Part shown: piece by piece, positions 16,812-26,796 of the stretch
Numbering within the stretch: the first letter of the stretch is position 1
How the letters are laid out: every line of letters begins with the position of its first letter
Source: Actinomadura sp. 6K520
Lineage (GTDB): Bacteria > Actinomycetota > Actinomycetes > Streptosporangiales > Streptosporangiaceae
Direction: 5' to 3'
Length of the DNA: 48,491 bases
Assembly (NCBI RefSeq): GCF_004349245.1
Contig: NZ_SMLC01000043.1
Coordinates: 1 to 48,491 of the forward strand
Notes under the pieces: model-generated
What the model saw: only the letters and a program-made list of their open reading frames with translations
The model's database searches: none
What the model was told of the DNA's origin: nothing
Translations under genes and position numbers: made by a program

Positions 16812-17906
16812 TCAAAGGAGCTTATACATCCAGCCGTGCGTGTCGTCGGCAGCACCCGCCTGGATAGCCAGGAGTCGCTGACGTAAGCGCATGGTGATCG
16901 GCCCTGCTTCGTTGGAATTGACAAGGAACTCACCCGTCGCGTGCTTGACCCTGCCCACCGGAGTAATCACCGCTGCGGTGCCGCAGGCGAAGACCTCCGT
17001 GAGTTCCCCGGAGACTGCCGCTGCCTCCCATTCCTCGACGGAGACGCGACGTTCTTCGACGCGGTAACCGAGGTCGCTCGCCACACGCAGGAGGGAATCA
17101 CGCGTGACCCCGGGGAGAAGTGAGCCGCTGAGCCGCGGAGTGACCACCCGGGCCTCAACACCCGAGCCAAGCACAAAGAAGAGATTCATCGCCCCCATCT
17201 CTTCGACCCAGCGGTGCTCGACCGGATCCAGCCACACGACCTGATCGCAACCCTCCCCATGAGCCTTTTCCTGAGCAAGAAAGGTTCCGGCATAGTTTCC
17301 GGCGCATTTGGCCGCACCAGTGCCGCCCGGTGCCGCCCGGGAGTACTCCCGCGACAACCAAACGCTGACCGGCCTGAGCCCGTCGGAAAAATAGGAGGCG
17401 ACGGGCATTGCCATCAGTACATAAAGGTACTCGGTCGCTGGTGTCACCTTGAGATGCGTCGACGTAGCGATCATCAACGGCCGCAAATAGAGCGCTTTCT
17501 CTTTCCCCTCCGGAACCCACCGCTCGTCCATAGCAACCAACTCGCCCAACGATGTCAGAAACAACTCCCCGGGAAGCTCCGGCATCGCCAGCCGTCGTGC
17601 GGAACTACGGAATCGCAGCGCGTTCATGCTGGGACGAAAGGAGGCCACCGACCCGTCGCGCTGCCGGTAGGCCTTCAAGCCCTCGAAGATAGCCTGCCCG
17701 TAGTGAAGCGCGGAGGCGCAGGGGGACAGTGTCAACGGTGCAAATGGACGCACCGCGGCGTTGTGCCATCCCCGTTCGGGGTTAAAATCTGTCGTCACCA
17801 TGTGGTCTGTGCCATACCGGCCGAACCCTGGGTCAGTCAGCACCTTGGCGATCTGCTCGCCGGTCGCGGGATTTTCGTTCGGTATTCTGTCGAACGGCGT
17901 GGTCAT
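16812..17906 (-). CDS. Branched-chain amino acid aminotransferase (IlvE-like)
   Basis: A 364-residue class IV PLP aminotransferase of normal IlvE length. The catalytic Lys is in GTGAAKCAGNYAGTF (Lys200), with ALHYGQAIFEGLKAYR and YLRPLMIATS as further family blocks. It interconverts Leu, Ile or Val with their 2-oxo acids. Its ATG overlaps the stop of the P450 gene (ATGA), so it is the last gene of the minus-strand set. The position suggests it supplies a branched-chain amino acid, or converts a released beta-hydroxy amino acid to a 2-oxo acid. Which of these applies is inference. Confidence 0.9.
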   Translation of the reverse strand: MTTPFDRIPNENPATGEQIAKVLTDPGFGRYGTDHMVTTDFNPERGWHNAAVRPFAPLTLSPCASALHYGQAIFEGLKAYRQRDGSVASFRPSMNALRFRSSARRLAMPELPGELFLTSLGELVAMDERWVPEGKEKALYLRPLMIATSTHLKVTPATEYLYVLMAMPVASYFSDGLRPVSVWLSREYSRAAPGGTGAAKCAGNYAGTFLAQEKAHGEGCDQVVWLDPVEHRWVEEMGAMNLFFVLGSGVEARVVTPRLSGSLLPGVTRDSLLRVASDLGYRVEERRVSVEEWEAAAVSGELTEVFACGTAAVITPVGRVKHATGEFLVNSNEAGPITMRLRQRLLAIQAGAADDTHGWMYKLL

Positions 17907-19186
17907 CGCGCCTTTCGCACCTCACCGATCGTGGACGTCTTCGTCGGGGAGCGCCGGATCGCGACGAGAGGAAGATGCTTGATGCCCGCGATGAAGTTGG
18001 AATGCAGGTGTTCCGGTTCGTCGGCGAGTTCGAACTTCTCGAACTGGCCGAAGAGTTCCTGGAAGAATTCGTTCAGGGTTATGCGAGCAACCGCGTGTCC
18101 GACGCAGTAGTGCGGTCCGATGCCGAAGGCGAGGTGGCGCCCTGCGTCGCGCCGAATGTCGAACTTGTATGGCTCAGGGAACACGTCGCTGTCGCGGTTC
18201 GCCGAACCGAGCCAGACGACGACCGGCTCGTTCTCCCGAATCGTCACGCCGCTCAGCTGGACATCTCGCTTCGCGTAGCGCATGAAGTGACTGGCTGGTG
18301 AGCTCCAGCGCAGCGCTTCGTTGATACCGCGTTCGAGCAATTCTGGGTGGTCAGCCCAATCGTCATACTTGCCGCCCTGGACCAGCTCGATCACGGCCGC
18401 GTTGGGCACGTGCGGCGTGGTGACGTTCGCGCCCAGCAGAAGGCTGTAGCAGTTGGAGACAATCTCCCCGGGGCGCAGCTTGCGACCGTTCTCGAACTCC
18501 ATCGTGCGCAGCACGTCGATGAGGTCGCCGTTCCCGGTGCCCTTGCGCCGGTTGAGTGCCTCCTCGAAGGTGGCGAACAGTTCGCGGTGAGCGCGCCTCA
18601 ACGTGGCCTGGCCGCCCTCGGGCCTGATGAACTCTGGGTCGTCAGGCGCAATGGCCTGGCTGGTCAGGTAGGTCAACCGAGGCCAGTCCTCGCGGTCGAG
18701 ACCCATCAGCGTGCCAGTGACCGCCATCGGCAGCTTCCCGGTGAGCTCGGCGAAGTCGAACCGTTCTCCGTCGACGATGCCGGCGAAGAGGCGTTCGACC
18801 TCGCCGCGGATCAGACCACGATGGCGCTCGAGCATCCTGAGGTTGAGCGCTCGCTGGACGGGTGAGCGCATCCTGGTATGCCGCGGTGGGTCCGTTGCGG
18901 GCATTTGCTGCCCACTGGCCGGGTCCTTCTTGCCGAGCAGGTTCAGCAGGGTTCCATGCTCGGAAGTGAACACCTGGTGGTCTCTCAGTACCCTCGCGAC
19001 GTCGTCGTACTTGGTGGCGGACCAGAAACCCAGATCCGGGCTGACTTGTTGCCAGTGCACCGGCTCGCGCTCGCGCATGGCGTGCCAGATGGCGTGAGGA
19101 TCGCCTTCGGCATGGACGGCGGGATCCACCAGGTCGACCTGTTTCAGGTCGACGGGCTCCAGCCCGGTAGGGCGCGTCAGTTTCAT
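17903..19186 (-). CDS. Cytochrome P450, likely PCP-bound amino acid hydroxylase
   Basis: A 427-residue bacterial P450. The heme ligand is Cys361 in FGIGPHYCVG and the ExxR motif is ALRW-type at Glu290-Arg293. The I-helix reads LLGANVTTPH, with Val where most P450s have Asp or Glu before the Thr pair. The gene overlaps both neighbours, the A-PCP gene upstream and the aminotransferase downstream, by ATGA. A P450 fused by overlap to a stand-alone A-PCP gene is the arrangement of NovH/NovI and NikP1/NikQ, where the P450 beta-hydroxylates the tethered amino acid. It is clearly paralogous to the P450 at 40038. Confidence 0.9.
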   Translation of the reverse strand: MKLTRPTGLEPVDLKQVDLVDPAVHAEGDPHAIWHAMREREPVHWQQVSPDLGFWSATKYDDVARVLRDHQVFTSEHGTLLNLLGKKDPASGQQMPATDPPRHTRMRSPVQRALNLRMLERHRGLIRGEVERLFAGIVDGERFDFAELTGKLPMAVTGTLMGLDREDWPRLTYLTSQAIAPDDPEFIRPEGGQATLRRAHRELFATFEEALNRRKGTGNGDLIDVLRTMEFENGRKLRPGEIVSNCYSLLLGANVTTPHVPNAAVIELVQGGKYDDWADHPELLERGINEALRWSSPASHFMRYAKRDVQLSGVTIRENEPVVVWLGSANRDSDVFPEPYKFDIRRDAGRHLAFGIGPHYCVGHAVARITLNEFFQELFGQFEKFELADEPEHLHSNFIAGIKHLPLVAIRRSPTKTSTIGEVRKAR

Positions 19187-20973
19187 TGACTCTCCTCCCT
19201 GAAGCCGAGATCGACGAATTCGGCCAGGCCTGCAACCGTCGCGTTTTCGTAGAAAAACCGAGCCGCCGGAACCTCGGCCGACAGCGCATTGCGAATACGA
19301 AGAAGAAGGTCCGTGGCGCTCAGCGAGGTTCCACCGAGATCGAAGAAGTCATCGTAGATGCCGACTTCCTTGACGGCGAGCGCGTCGGCCCAGATGTCGG
19401 CCAGTAGAGCCTCAATCGGGGTGCGCGGAGCCACATATTCGATGTCCGATTCCCGAGGCGACTGTTCTGGTACCGGAAGTGCGGCCCGGTCGATCTTTCC
19501 GTTGCGGGTCAACGGAAAGCTGTCCATCATCGTGATCGCGGCCGGGTTCATGTGCCTCGGTAGGCGTTTATGCAATGCGATGCGCAGTTCTGACAACAGG
19601 TTTTCATCCTGCCGCTCAGGAACGACATACGCCACAAGAGTCTTTTCCTGAGATGAGAGATCGTCTCTGGCGACTACCACGACCTCCTTCACACCGGGCT
19701 GCCCGGCCAGCACCGCCACGATCTCACCGAGCTCGACACGGTAACCGCCCACCTTGACCTGGTCATCTACGCGACCACGAAACTCGAGAGTGCCGTCTGC
19801 GTCGCGCCGAACCACGTCGCCGACGTCGTACATCCGCTCGCCCGCGTGAAACGGGTCTGGCAAGAACCGCTCTGCGGTAAGGCCCGGGCGGCCCAGGTAT
19901 CCGCGGGCGAGCCCGGTGCCGGCGGTGAACAGTTGGCCCCAGTCACCGTCAAGGACAGGCCGCAGACTCTCGTCCAATACGTAGACGCGAGTGCCCGTGA
20001 TCGGCCGTCCGATGGGAACTGTGTCACCGACGGGATCGGTCACCTGATGGCAGGTCGTAAAGCAGCTGTTCTCCGTCGGCCCGTAACCGTTGACAAGACG
20101 TAGCTGGGGATACAAGCGGCGCACTCTGTTGATGTGCGCGGGCGACAGCACGTCGCCACCGGCGAGGAGCTGGCGCAAGCCCCCGAGGTCAGCGAGGTGG
20201 CTGTCGACCACACGGTGGAACAGCCCGGTTGTCAGCCAGAGCGTGGTGACTTTGTCGCGCTCCAGACACTCGACCAGTTCCGCCAGCGAGAGCGTGCCTG
20301 GTGGATAGATGACCAGGCGTCCGCCATGGAGTAGCGCTCCCCAGATCTCGAACGCGGCCGGGTCGAAGGTCAGCGCGCAGAGTTGCAGGAATGTCTCGTC
20401 CGGACCGAACTCGGCGTAATCGCCATCTTGCACGAGCCGGGTGACGCCGCGATGGGGCGCGCAGACACCCTTTGGCCGGCCCGTCGAGCCCGACGTGTAA
20501 CACACATACGCGAGGTTGTCGGGTGTGGTGGCCGCCGAGAGCGGTTCAGGACCGGACAGCTCCGGGTCCTTTTCGTCGTCCAGGGTCACCACGGTCGAGC
20601 CGACCTCGGGCAACCGGTTGATCAGCTGTTTGTGGGTGAGCAGGACCTGGGCTTCCGCCTGATCGAGCATGTACCGGAAGCGCTCCGCGGGTTCGTCCGG
20701 GTGCAGGGGCAGGTAAGCGCCTCCTGCCTTCAGGATCCCGACCAGGGCGATCACCATCTCGAAAGAGCGCTCGACGCAAACCCCGACGATGCTTTCCGCG
20801 CCGATGCCGAGTTCCCTCAGCCTGCGCGCCAGCCGGTCCGCCTGCTCGTTGAGTTCCCGGTAAGTCATGTCCTCGCCGCAGAACCGTAGGGCCGTGGCAT
20901 CGGGACGGCGGCGTACCTGCTCCTCGAACAACTCGGTGATCGTCGCGTCCGGCCAGTCTTTCCCGGCACCCAT
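19183..20973 (-). CDS. Stand-alone NRPS A-PCP didomain (cassette 1)
   Basis: A 596-residue protein with an adenylation domain (about 10-500) and a carrier domain. Core motifs: YTSGSTGRPKGV (A3), NGYGPTEN (A5), YDVGD (A7, usually YRTGD), QVKVGGYRVELGE (A8, usually KIRG) and NGKIDR (A10 Lys). The carrier serine is in DLGGTSL (Ser550). Aligning by eye to GrsA gives binding-pocket residues D-P-F-W-L-G-G-C-F, close to codes for small aliphatic residues such as Val (DAFWxGGTF). AGGAG precedes the ATG. It has no C domain, so it should load an amino acid for the adjacent P450. Confidence 0.92.
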   Translation of the reverse strand: MGAGKDWPDATITELFEEQVRRRPDATALRFCGEDMTYRELNEQADRLARRLRELGIGAESIVGVCVERSFEMVIALVGILKAGGAYLPLHPDEPAERFRYMLDQAEAQVLLTHKQLINRLPEVGSTVVTLDDEKDPELSGPEPLSAATTPDNLAYVCYTSGSTGRPKGVCAPHRGVTRLVQDGDYAEFGPDETFLQLCALTFDPAAFEIWGALLHGGRLVIYPPGTLSLAELVECLERDKVTTLWLTTGLFHRVVDSHLADLGGLRQLLAGGDVLSPAHINRVRRLYPQLRLVNGYGPTENSCFTTCHQVTDPVGDTVPIGRPITGTRVYVLDESLRPVLDGDWGQLFTAGTGLARGYLGRPGLTAERFLPDPFHAGERMYDVGDVVRRDADGTLEFRGRVDDQVKVGGYRVELGEIVAVLAGQPGVKEVVVVARDDLSSQEKTLVAYVVPERQDENLLSELRIALHKRLPRHMNPAAITMMDSFPLTRNGKIDRAALPVPEQSPRESDIEYVAPRTPIEALLADIWADALAVKEVGIYDDFFDLGGTSLSATDLLLRIRNALSAEVPAARFFYENATVAGLAEFVDLGFREESQ

Positions 20974-21067
20974 CAGTTCTCATCTCCTATCGGCCGACAA
21001 CAGGTCGGCGTCGCGTCTTCCAGGTGCTCATGTCCTCGTAAACGACCATCAGATGGCGTCATCGTGC

Positions 21068-21259
21068 CTACACCGACGGTGCGGTGTGGCCACGCCGGAC
21101 CGAGGCCGGACGGATGTCGGTCCACACCGTGGCGATATGGTCCAGGCATTCCTCTCTTGTCCCGCTGAAGCCGGTGGGCAGCCATCCGGCCGGCAGTTCG
21201 CGGGATTCTGGCCACAGGGAGTGTTGTTCTTCGTGATTGACGACGACGAGGTAGGTCAC
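21068..21259 (-). CDS. MbtH-like protein
   Basis: A 63-residue MbtH-family protein. The diagnostic pattern is present: NHEEQHSLWPE, then LPAGW, then GTREECLDHI and the W-x-D-I-R-P ending. MbtH proteins bind A domains and are needed for solubility or activity of many actinomycete NRPS adenylation domains. The GTG start overlaps the stop of the upstream NRPS gene (GTGA). It is the only MbtH in the window, so it probably serves several of the A domains here. The C-terminal tail after the conserved core is slightly extended. Confidence 0.95.
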   Translation of the reverse strand: MTYLVVVNHEEQHSLWPESRELPAGWLPTGFSGTREECLDHIATVWTDIRPASVRRGHTAPSV

Positions 21260-24200
21260 GACCTGCTCCTAGGGGTTCGATGGGTTGCCCACAGTGCATT
21301 CGCGTAGGCGTCGGCCAGCGTTTGGATTCGGTCGGCGCCGAGCACGTTCTTGCTGTACGACCAGGAAATCGAGAGCCGATCGGCAGTGAAGGACGCGTAG
21401 CATTCGATCGCGACCTCCCTTGGCATGCCGGGATCTCTGTCCATGCCGGTATTGAAGGTCTGGACATTGTCGAGAACGACCGGAGAGTGCTTGTCGACGC
21501 TGGTTGAGAGGTAGGAGGGCGTGCCCCAGAAGTTGAACGCGATCCGTGGCACGGGAAGCGCAGCCAGTCGGACCCGCAACGCGGGATCGGGGTGCAGATA
21601 ACGCGCCGCTTCGAAGTCGAATCCGCGGCCGGGTAGCTCGCGATACCGCTTCGCGACTTCTCTGGTGTGAGCGTCCGAGCCGCTCGTGCCCGGCAGCGGG
21701 AGCGCGAACGGATATGCGGAACTGAAATAGCCCACAATGCCGCTCAGATCGATATCCAACACGTCTTCCCTGCCGTGCCCGCCGAGCTGCACCAGTGCGT
21801 CACCACCGGGCAGGCCAGCCCACTGCTGTAGGGCGGTGCCGAGTGCCGCGAGCAGACGTTCGTAGACGGTGACCCCGCTCGCGCGGCTGGCGTTGACGAA
21901 CACGCGGCCCCAGTCTTCGTCGAACTCCGTGAGGATCCCGCCGGTCGCGTCTTCAACGCCGGTCACACGTTCCGGCACCACCGCTGCGCAGCGGTCCCAA
22001 TCCCGCTCAAGCCAGTACGCCACGTCGAGCCGAGCCGGATCGTGCCGGACGTGGTCGGCCAGGTGAGCCGCCCAGGACAGGTACGACGGACCGGGCTTCG
22101 GGCATGCTCTCGCGTCGCCCTCACGAAGAAGCGCCGAGAGCTCCTCGGTGATCACGTCCCAGGAGAGCAGGTCAACGACCAGGTGGTGGATCACCGCGAC
22201 GAGCTTGTCCGGGACGTGTTCGGCAAGCCGGAACAGGCCGAATCGCGCGACCGGCCCGCTACGCAGGTCAAGGCTCTCGTGCAGGCCCGTGGCCAGTGTG
22301 TGCACCTGTTCTGCCACGTCGCGGTCGGGTACATCGCGCAGGTCGAACTCGGTGACGGGCGGCGGTTCGATCACCGTGCGTTGCGTCGGGGACGCGGCCT
22401 CCAGGTCGAATCTGGTGCGCAGCGCCGGATGCCGTTGGCTGAGCAAATCGACCGCGGAGACGACATCGGTGAGCTCGTAGGTGCGTAGTAGGTCATAGCG
22501 AACGCTCTGGTTCCAGTGGTGCGGATTCGGGACGTCTCGCGCCAGGAACGCCAACTGCGGGGGCGTCAGCGGGGCGCCGGACTCGAAGGCGCTGTCGTCT
22601 CCGCTTTCGACACCGATCACCCGAGTGTTCTCCGCCCGAACGGCGACTCGTGCCAGTTCTTCGATCGTCGGGTTCGCCAGTATCTCGCGGGGCTTCAGCG
22701 TGATGCCGCGCTGCTTGGCATCATGGGCGATCCTGATGGCGACGATCGATTCGCCACCCAGCGCGAAAAAGCTGTGCCGGACACCTATGCGTTCCGTTCT
22801 CAGATAGGTGGACCACAGTTCGCACAGCATCTGTTCTATCTCGGTGCGAGGGGAGACGAATTCCGCGCCTGACACCATCTCGATGGCGTATTCCCGCAAC
22901 GCGAGCTGGTCGATCTTGCCGCTCGTGTCGAACGGCAACTGATCGAGCACTAGCACGTCATGGGGCACCATGTGGTCGGGCAGTCGCTGGGCGGCGAAAT
23001 CGAGCAGCTCCGCTTCGTCCAGCCAGCCGCCAGCGGCCTCGGTGACGAACGCGACCAGACGGGCCGATTCCCAGGTACCGACCGTTTCGACGGCGGCCCG
23101 CCCCACGTCCGGCGAGTTTTCCAGCAGATTTTCGATTCTTCTGAGTTCGACCCGACGCCCGCGAATCTTGACCTGGTCGCCGGCGTGGCCGACCAGGACG
23201 ACCACGCCGTCTTCGCGCCAAAGCCCGCGATCTCCGGTTCTGTAGAGACGGCGGCCCGGCAAGGACGTGAAGGGGTCCGGCAGGAACGCCGATGCCGTCA
23301 GGGCGGGATCGTCGAGGTAGCCTCGCCCGACGCTCCGACCCCCGATGTGGATCTCCCCGACAACACCGGGCGGGACGAGCTGCATGTCCTCGTCGAGGAT
23401 GTAGACCCGCACGTTGGGTAACACGCGACCGATCGGTGTGTGCTGGATTTCCCCCGCCGACACAGGGCCACCCGTGGTGGTGTCCGCGGTTTCCGCGGGG
23501 CCGTAGGCGGTTAGTAGTGGCACGCCCGGCATCACGGAGTGCCAGCGGGCCGCCAGTGCGGGACTGAGCACCTCGCCGGTCGAGATCAACCTTTCCAGGC
23601 TTCGGCCCAGCCGCATGGCCTGTTCATCGTCGGACTCGAGCTCGTCTAGCAGCATCGCGAGAGATGTCGGCGCCATGGCCAAGCAGGCGTGGCGGTGCGT
23701 TATCGCCAACGTGGCCAATTTGGACGGGGCCCCAACCGTGTCGTCTGGGACGACACAAACCGTGGCTCCCCCCGTGAAGGCCGCGAACATCTGCCAGATG
23801 GACAAATCGAGCGTCAGCGGTGCGGTCTGTGGTATCTCCACACCTGGACGGAGCCCATAGTCGCGTATTCTCGTCGCCAGCAGGTTGAGAAATGCACCGT
23901 GTTCGATGCAAACAGCCTTCGGGGTGTCAGTCGAGTCGGAGGTGAAGATCGTATAGGCCAGTTCTCCTGTGCCGGGAGGTGCGCCCAGAAGCGTGTGCGC
24001 GGCGGCGATGGTGACGTCCGCCGACTCGGCCACCTGACGCAACTCGGCCAGATCGAACCGGACGGGAGGGTCGTCCGATGTTTCCACGCCGTCCTCGACG
24101 ATCAGAGCCTGTGTTCCGCGGACCATGCCTGCCCGCCGGGCCAGCGGCGTGGCGAGGTCGACCGGGACGTAGGCGGCGCCGGCAAACAATATGCCGACGG

Positions 24201-25095
24201 CCATCACCGGGAACCAAGCGCTGCGCCGCGCGATGAGGGCGACGGAGGTCTCGCGGCCCACCCCGGCCGCTCGCAGCCGCCGCGCGATGGCGATCGCGTG
24301 ACGGCACAATTCCGCGTAGCTGATCGAACTCACGTCATCGTGGACGGCGACGGCGTCCGGTCGCATTTCTGCCTGTGTCAGCAGCAACTCACGGTAGGGG
24401 CGGGTGCTGTCCAGCTCTGCGGTTTGGTTGAAGGTGACCAGCACCTGCTCCCGGGTTCCGGCGTTGAGTACCGCGAGATCAGCCAGGCTCCGTCCCGGAT
24501 CTGCGAGGCCCTGCCGGAGCACCTCAACCACGCCGGTGACCAAGTGTTGTAACGGGATGGACAATCGTGCCGCAGAGCGTGCGCTGATCCGGGTGCCGTC
24601 CGTTGTCAGAACGACATCCGCTTTCCCCGGGCTGCTGTCGGTCCAGCTGACTTTGAGCATCGCTTCCGACGCATCGTCATCTGTGACCGATTCGTCCGGG
24701 ATACCGTGCGCGGTCGCTTCGGCTATCGCGCCGCGCACCTGGGTCAGCCAAACGCGGAAACTGAACTCGGGTTGGGGCCACAGCAAGAGAGGGAGGCTGT
24801 CCCTGCCCGGCGGACTCGCCAGGAATGCGATCCGGTGGGAGGCGCCGAACCTGCGGAGGGCCACCGCGGTGGCCGCGACGACGACGGCCCAAGAAAGGAT
24901 GGGTTCTCCGCCGGTGATTTCCGCGAGACGTGCTGCTGTGGCCTCGTCCAGGCTGACCGAGACGGTGGGGTTGTGCTCCGACTGGCCATCGGCCGCGCTG
25001 AGTAGATCGGAGACGGCCGCGTATCCGTCCCGGAGGTCGTCCCGCAGGCCGAGCCAGTATTCTCTGCTGGCCAGTGACCGAGTGCTGATGCTCAC
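21256..25095 (-). CDS. NRPS module: half-C, A (degenerate), PCP, E-like
   Basis: A 1279-residue protein. Residues 1-215 resemble only the C-terminal lobe of a condensation domain and lack HHxxxDG. The A domain (about 225-740) has a degraded A3 loop, IFTSDSTDTPKAV (385-395), where TSGSTGxPKG is normal; A5 (YGPAET), A7 (YRTGD) and the A10 Lys are kept. The PCP has FALGGESI (Ser783). The C-terminal domain (about 842-1279) is epimerase-like: HHLVVDLLSW at 970-979 and FNFWG at 1187. Its LGGHGRE (1104-1110) lacks the first Glu of EGHGRE. The A-pocket reads roughly D-L-W-A-I-T-A-D-T; I cannot assign a substrate. Its architecture and exact length match the NRPS at 28247, a paralogue. Confidence 0.92.
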   Translation of the reverse strand: MSISTRSLASREYWLGLRDDLRDGYAAVSDLLSAADGQSEHNPTVSVSLDEATAARLAEITGGEPILSWAVVVAATAVALRRFGASHRIAFLASPPGRDSLPLLLWPQPEFSFRVWLTQVRGAIAEATAHGIPDESVTDDDASEAMLKVSWTDSSPGKADVVLTTDGTRISARSAARLSIPLQHLVTGVVEVLRQGLADPGRSLADLAVLNAGTREQVLVTFNQTAELDSTRPYRELLLTQAEMRPDAVAVHDDVSSISYAELCRHAIAIARRLRAAGVGRETSVALIARRSAWFPVMAVGILFAGAAYVPVDLATPLARRAGMVRGTQALIVEDGVETSDDPPVRFDLAELRQVAESADVTIAAAHTLLGAPPGTGELAYTIFTSDSTDTPKAVCIEHGAFLNLLATRIRDYGLRPGVEIPQTAPLTLDLSIWQMFAAFTGGATVCVVPDDTVGAPSKLATLAITHRHACLAMAPTSLAMLLDELESDDEQAMRLGRSLERLISTGEVLSPALAARWHSVMPGVPLLTAYGPAETADTTTGGPVSAGEIQHTPIGRVLPNVRVYILDEDMQLVPPGVVGEIHIGGRSVGRGYLDDPALTASAFLPDPFTSLPGRRLYRTGDRGLWREDGVVVLVGHAGDQVKIRGRRVELRRIENLLENSPDVGRAAVETVGTWESARLVAFVTEAAGGWLDEAELLDFAAQRLPDHMVPHDVLVLDQLPFDTSGKIDQLALREYAIEMVSGAEFVSPRTEIEQMLCELWSTYLRTERIGVRHSFFALGGESIVAIRIAHDAKQRGITLKPREILANPTIEELARVAVRAENTRVIGVESGDDSAFESGAPLTPPQLAFLARDVPNPHHWNQSVRYDLLRTYELTDVVSAVDLLSQRHPALRTRFDLEAASPTQRTVIEPPPVTEFDLRDVPDRDVAEQVHTLATGLHESLDLRSGPVARFGLFRLAEHVPDKLVAVIHHLVVDLLSWDVITEELSALLREGDARACPKPGPSYLSWAAHLADHVRHDPARLDVAYWLERDWDRCAAVVPERVTGVEDATGGILTEFDEDWGRVFVNASRASGVTVYERLLAALGTALQQWAGLPGGDALVQLGGHGREDVLDIDLSGIVGYFSSAYPFALPLPGTSGSDAHTREVAKRYRELPGRGFDFEAARYLHPDPALRVRLAALPVPRIAFNFWGTPSYLSTSVDKHSPVVLDNVQTFNTGMDRDPGMPREVAIECYASFTADRLSISWSYSKNVLGADRIQTLADAYANALWATHRTPRSRS

Positions 25096-25107
25096 GTAGC
25101 GCTCCGG

Positions 25108-26772
25108 TTAGAACGTGAAGTCGGGCAGCGCTACCGCACCGGTCGGAGCGGCCTCGTCGCCGAACAGTTCGATCAGGTTGCTGTGCCCGCCATCCCGGGC
25201 GATGTGCTCCAGCAGGGTAAGGAATTCATGGAACCAGCCGGTGACGGTCTCTGGCCGGAACAATTCGGTGGAGTATTTGACCAGTGCTATCATCTCGGCT
25301 GCGTATTCCATGACCGAGACACTGAGAGGGAAAGTGGGCTCGGCCGGGTCGATGTCCACCAAGAACTCGTTTTCGTACGCAGGGACACCTCCAAAGGAGG
25401 TGAACGGTTCGACGCCGGCCTGGAAGCTGAAGTTCGTCGGAGCCAGCATCGTTGTCGAGCCCGGGTTTGCGAGCCGGACGAGCTGGTCGGTCGGCAGATC
25501 CGCGTGCGCGAGGGCGGCCAGTTGAGCCTGGCGCACATCTGTCAGGCAAGCGGAGAACGACTCGTGCGGCCGCAGCGGGGTGCGGACGGCAATCGTGTTG
25601 ACGAAGCAGCCGACCACATCCTCGTCCTGCGGTTTGCGGCCGTTGACCGCAATCGCCACACACTGGTCGCGAACGCCGCTGATCTTCCACAGCAGGACCA
25701 TCCACGCGGCCAGCAGCACCATGTTCGTGGTCGCGCGCTCACGCCGCGCGAACGCCAGGAGACCGCGCACCACTTCGGGTTCGAGGTGAAAGGTAAGGGC
25801 TGATCCCCGCTGGGGCGCCGAGACGTCGCCCGCACCGATGGCCGATGGCAGCGCCATCATGGGCCTTTTTTCGAGGTATTCCGACCAGAACCGGCTCAGC
25901 GTTCGTCCTCGTTCGCCGGACAGCAGCTGTCGCTGATCGCGGACGAAGTCGAGATAGTGGCGAGACGAGGCGGGTTGCCGCCGACCGCTCAGTTCGGCGA
26001 GCAGAAGCTGCCAGGACCAGCCGTCGCAGAACAGGTGGTGGACGGTGAGCGCCAGCGCGTGCTGTTCACGGTCGGCGAACCGGACCAGCACGAGTTGAGC
26101 TCTCATCGTGCTCTTGTACGGCGACAACGGCTGCCCGACCAGATCCGTCAGTGCGGCGATCAGGGTGGGGCGCCCCTCGCTGGAAGTCTTGGTAGCCAGG
26201 TCGAGTTCCAGCCGTTCGATGTCCACTGTCGCCGTTTCGGCTGGGCGCACAACCTGCCTGGTTCCATCAGAGGCCTCCCGCAGCACACACCGGAGCATGG
26301 GATGCCTGCGGACCAGGGAATCCAGTCGCTCCCGCAGCGGTCCGGCATCGATGACCCGGTCGAACAGGAAGACTCCCGGAACGTTGTAGGCGCCGGATCC
26401 CGGCTCCAGCTGCTCCGCGGCCCAGATGGCGGACTGCTGCCCGGACAGCGGGCCCTCTTCGGCGGCATGGACGTCGGGCCTGGCCCGGGCGCCCGCCCGC
26501 ACCGGCACGTTCGTGATCGCTTGGTCGACCCGGTCGGCAAGCGCGGCGATATTCAGCTGATCGAACAGGTCGGCAAGGTCCATTTCAATGTTGAAGCATT
26601 CGTTGAACCGGTGTACGAGCTGGGCGCCCTTAAGCGAGTCGCCCCCACGGGCGAGGAAATGGTCGTCGGCGGCGACGCCCGGCTCCTTCAGTACCGTCCT
26701 CACCATGTCGAGTACGATTTCGATGGTCGGCTTCGCTTTGGTCGCAGCGGCGTTATCGGTCTCGTCTGACAC
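25108..26772 (-). CDS. NRPS PCP-C didomain
   Basis: A 554-residue protein with an N-terminal carrier domain (ARGGDSLKGAQL, Ser46) and a complete condensation domain (about 105-545) with active-site HHLFCDGWSW (His245-His246, Asp250). There is no A domain, so the carrier must be charged in trans. It lies between the SHMT-like gene (24 bases upstream) and the half-C-A-PCP-E gene (12 bases downstream) and probably feeds the latter. I chose the GTG at 26772 because GAGG lies 9 bases upstream; a TTG at 26787 is an alternative. Confidence 0.92.
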   Translation of the reverse strand: MSDETDNAAATKAKPTIEIVLDMVRTVLKEPGVAADDHFLARGGDSLKGAQLVHRFNECFNIEMDLADLFDQLNIAALADRVDQAITNVPVRAGARARPDVHAAEEGPLSGQQSAIWAAEQLEPGSGAYNVPGVFLFDRVIDAGPLRERLDSLVRRHPMLRCVLREASDGTRQVVRPAETATVDIERLELDLATKTSSEGRPTLIAALTDLVGQPLSPYKSTMRAQLVLVRFADREQHALALTVHHLFCDGWSWQLLLAELSGRRQPASSRHYLDFVRDQRQLLSGERGRTLSRFWSEYLEKRPMMALPSAIGAGDVSAPQRGSALTFHLEPEVVRGLLAFARRERATTNMVLLAAWMVLLWKISGVRDQCVAIAVNGRKPQDEDVVGCFVNTIAVRTPLRPHESFSACLTDVRQAQLAALAHADLPTDQLVRLANPGSTTMLAPTNFSFQAGVEPFTSFGGVPAYENEFLVDIDPAEPTFPLSVSVMEYAAEMIALVKYSTELFRPETVTGWFHEFLTLLEHIARDGGHSNLIELFGDEAAPTGAVALPDFTF

Positions 26773-26796
26773 GGAAGCAGTCCTCAATGAACGGAA

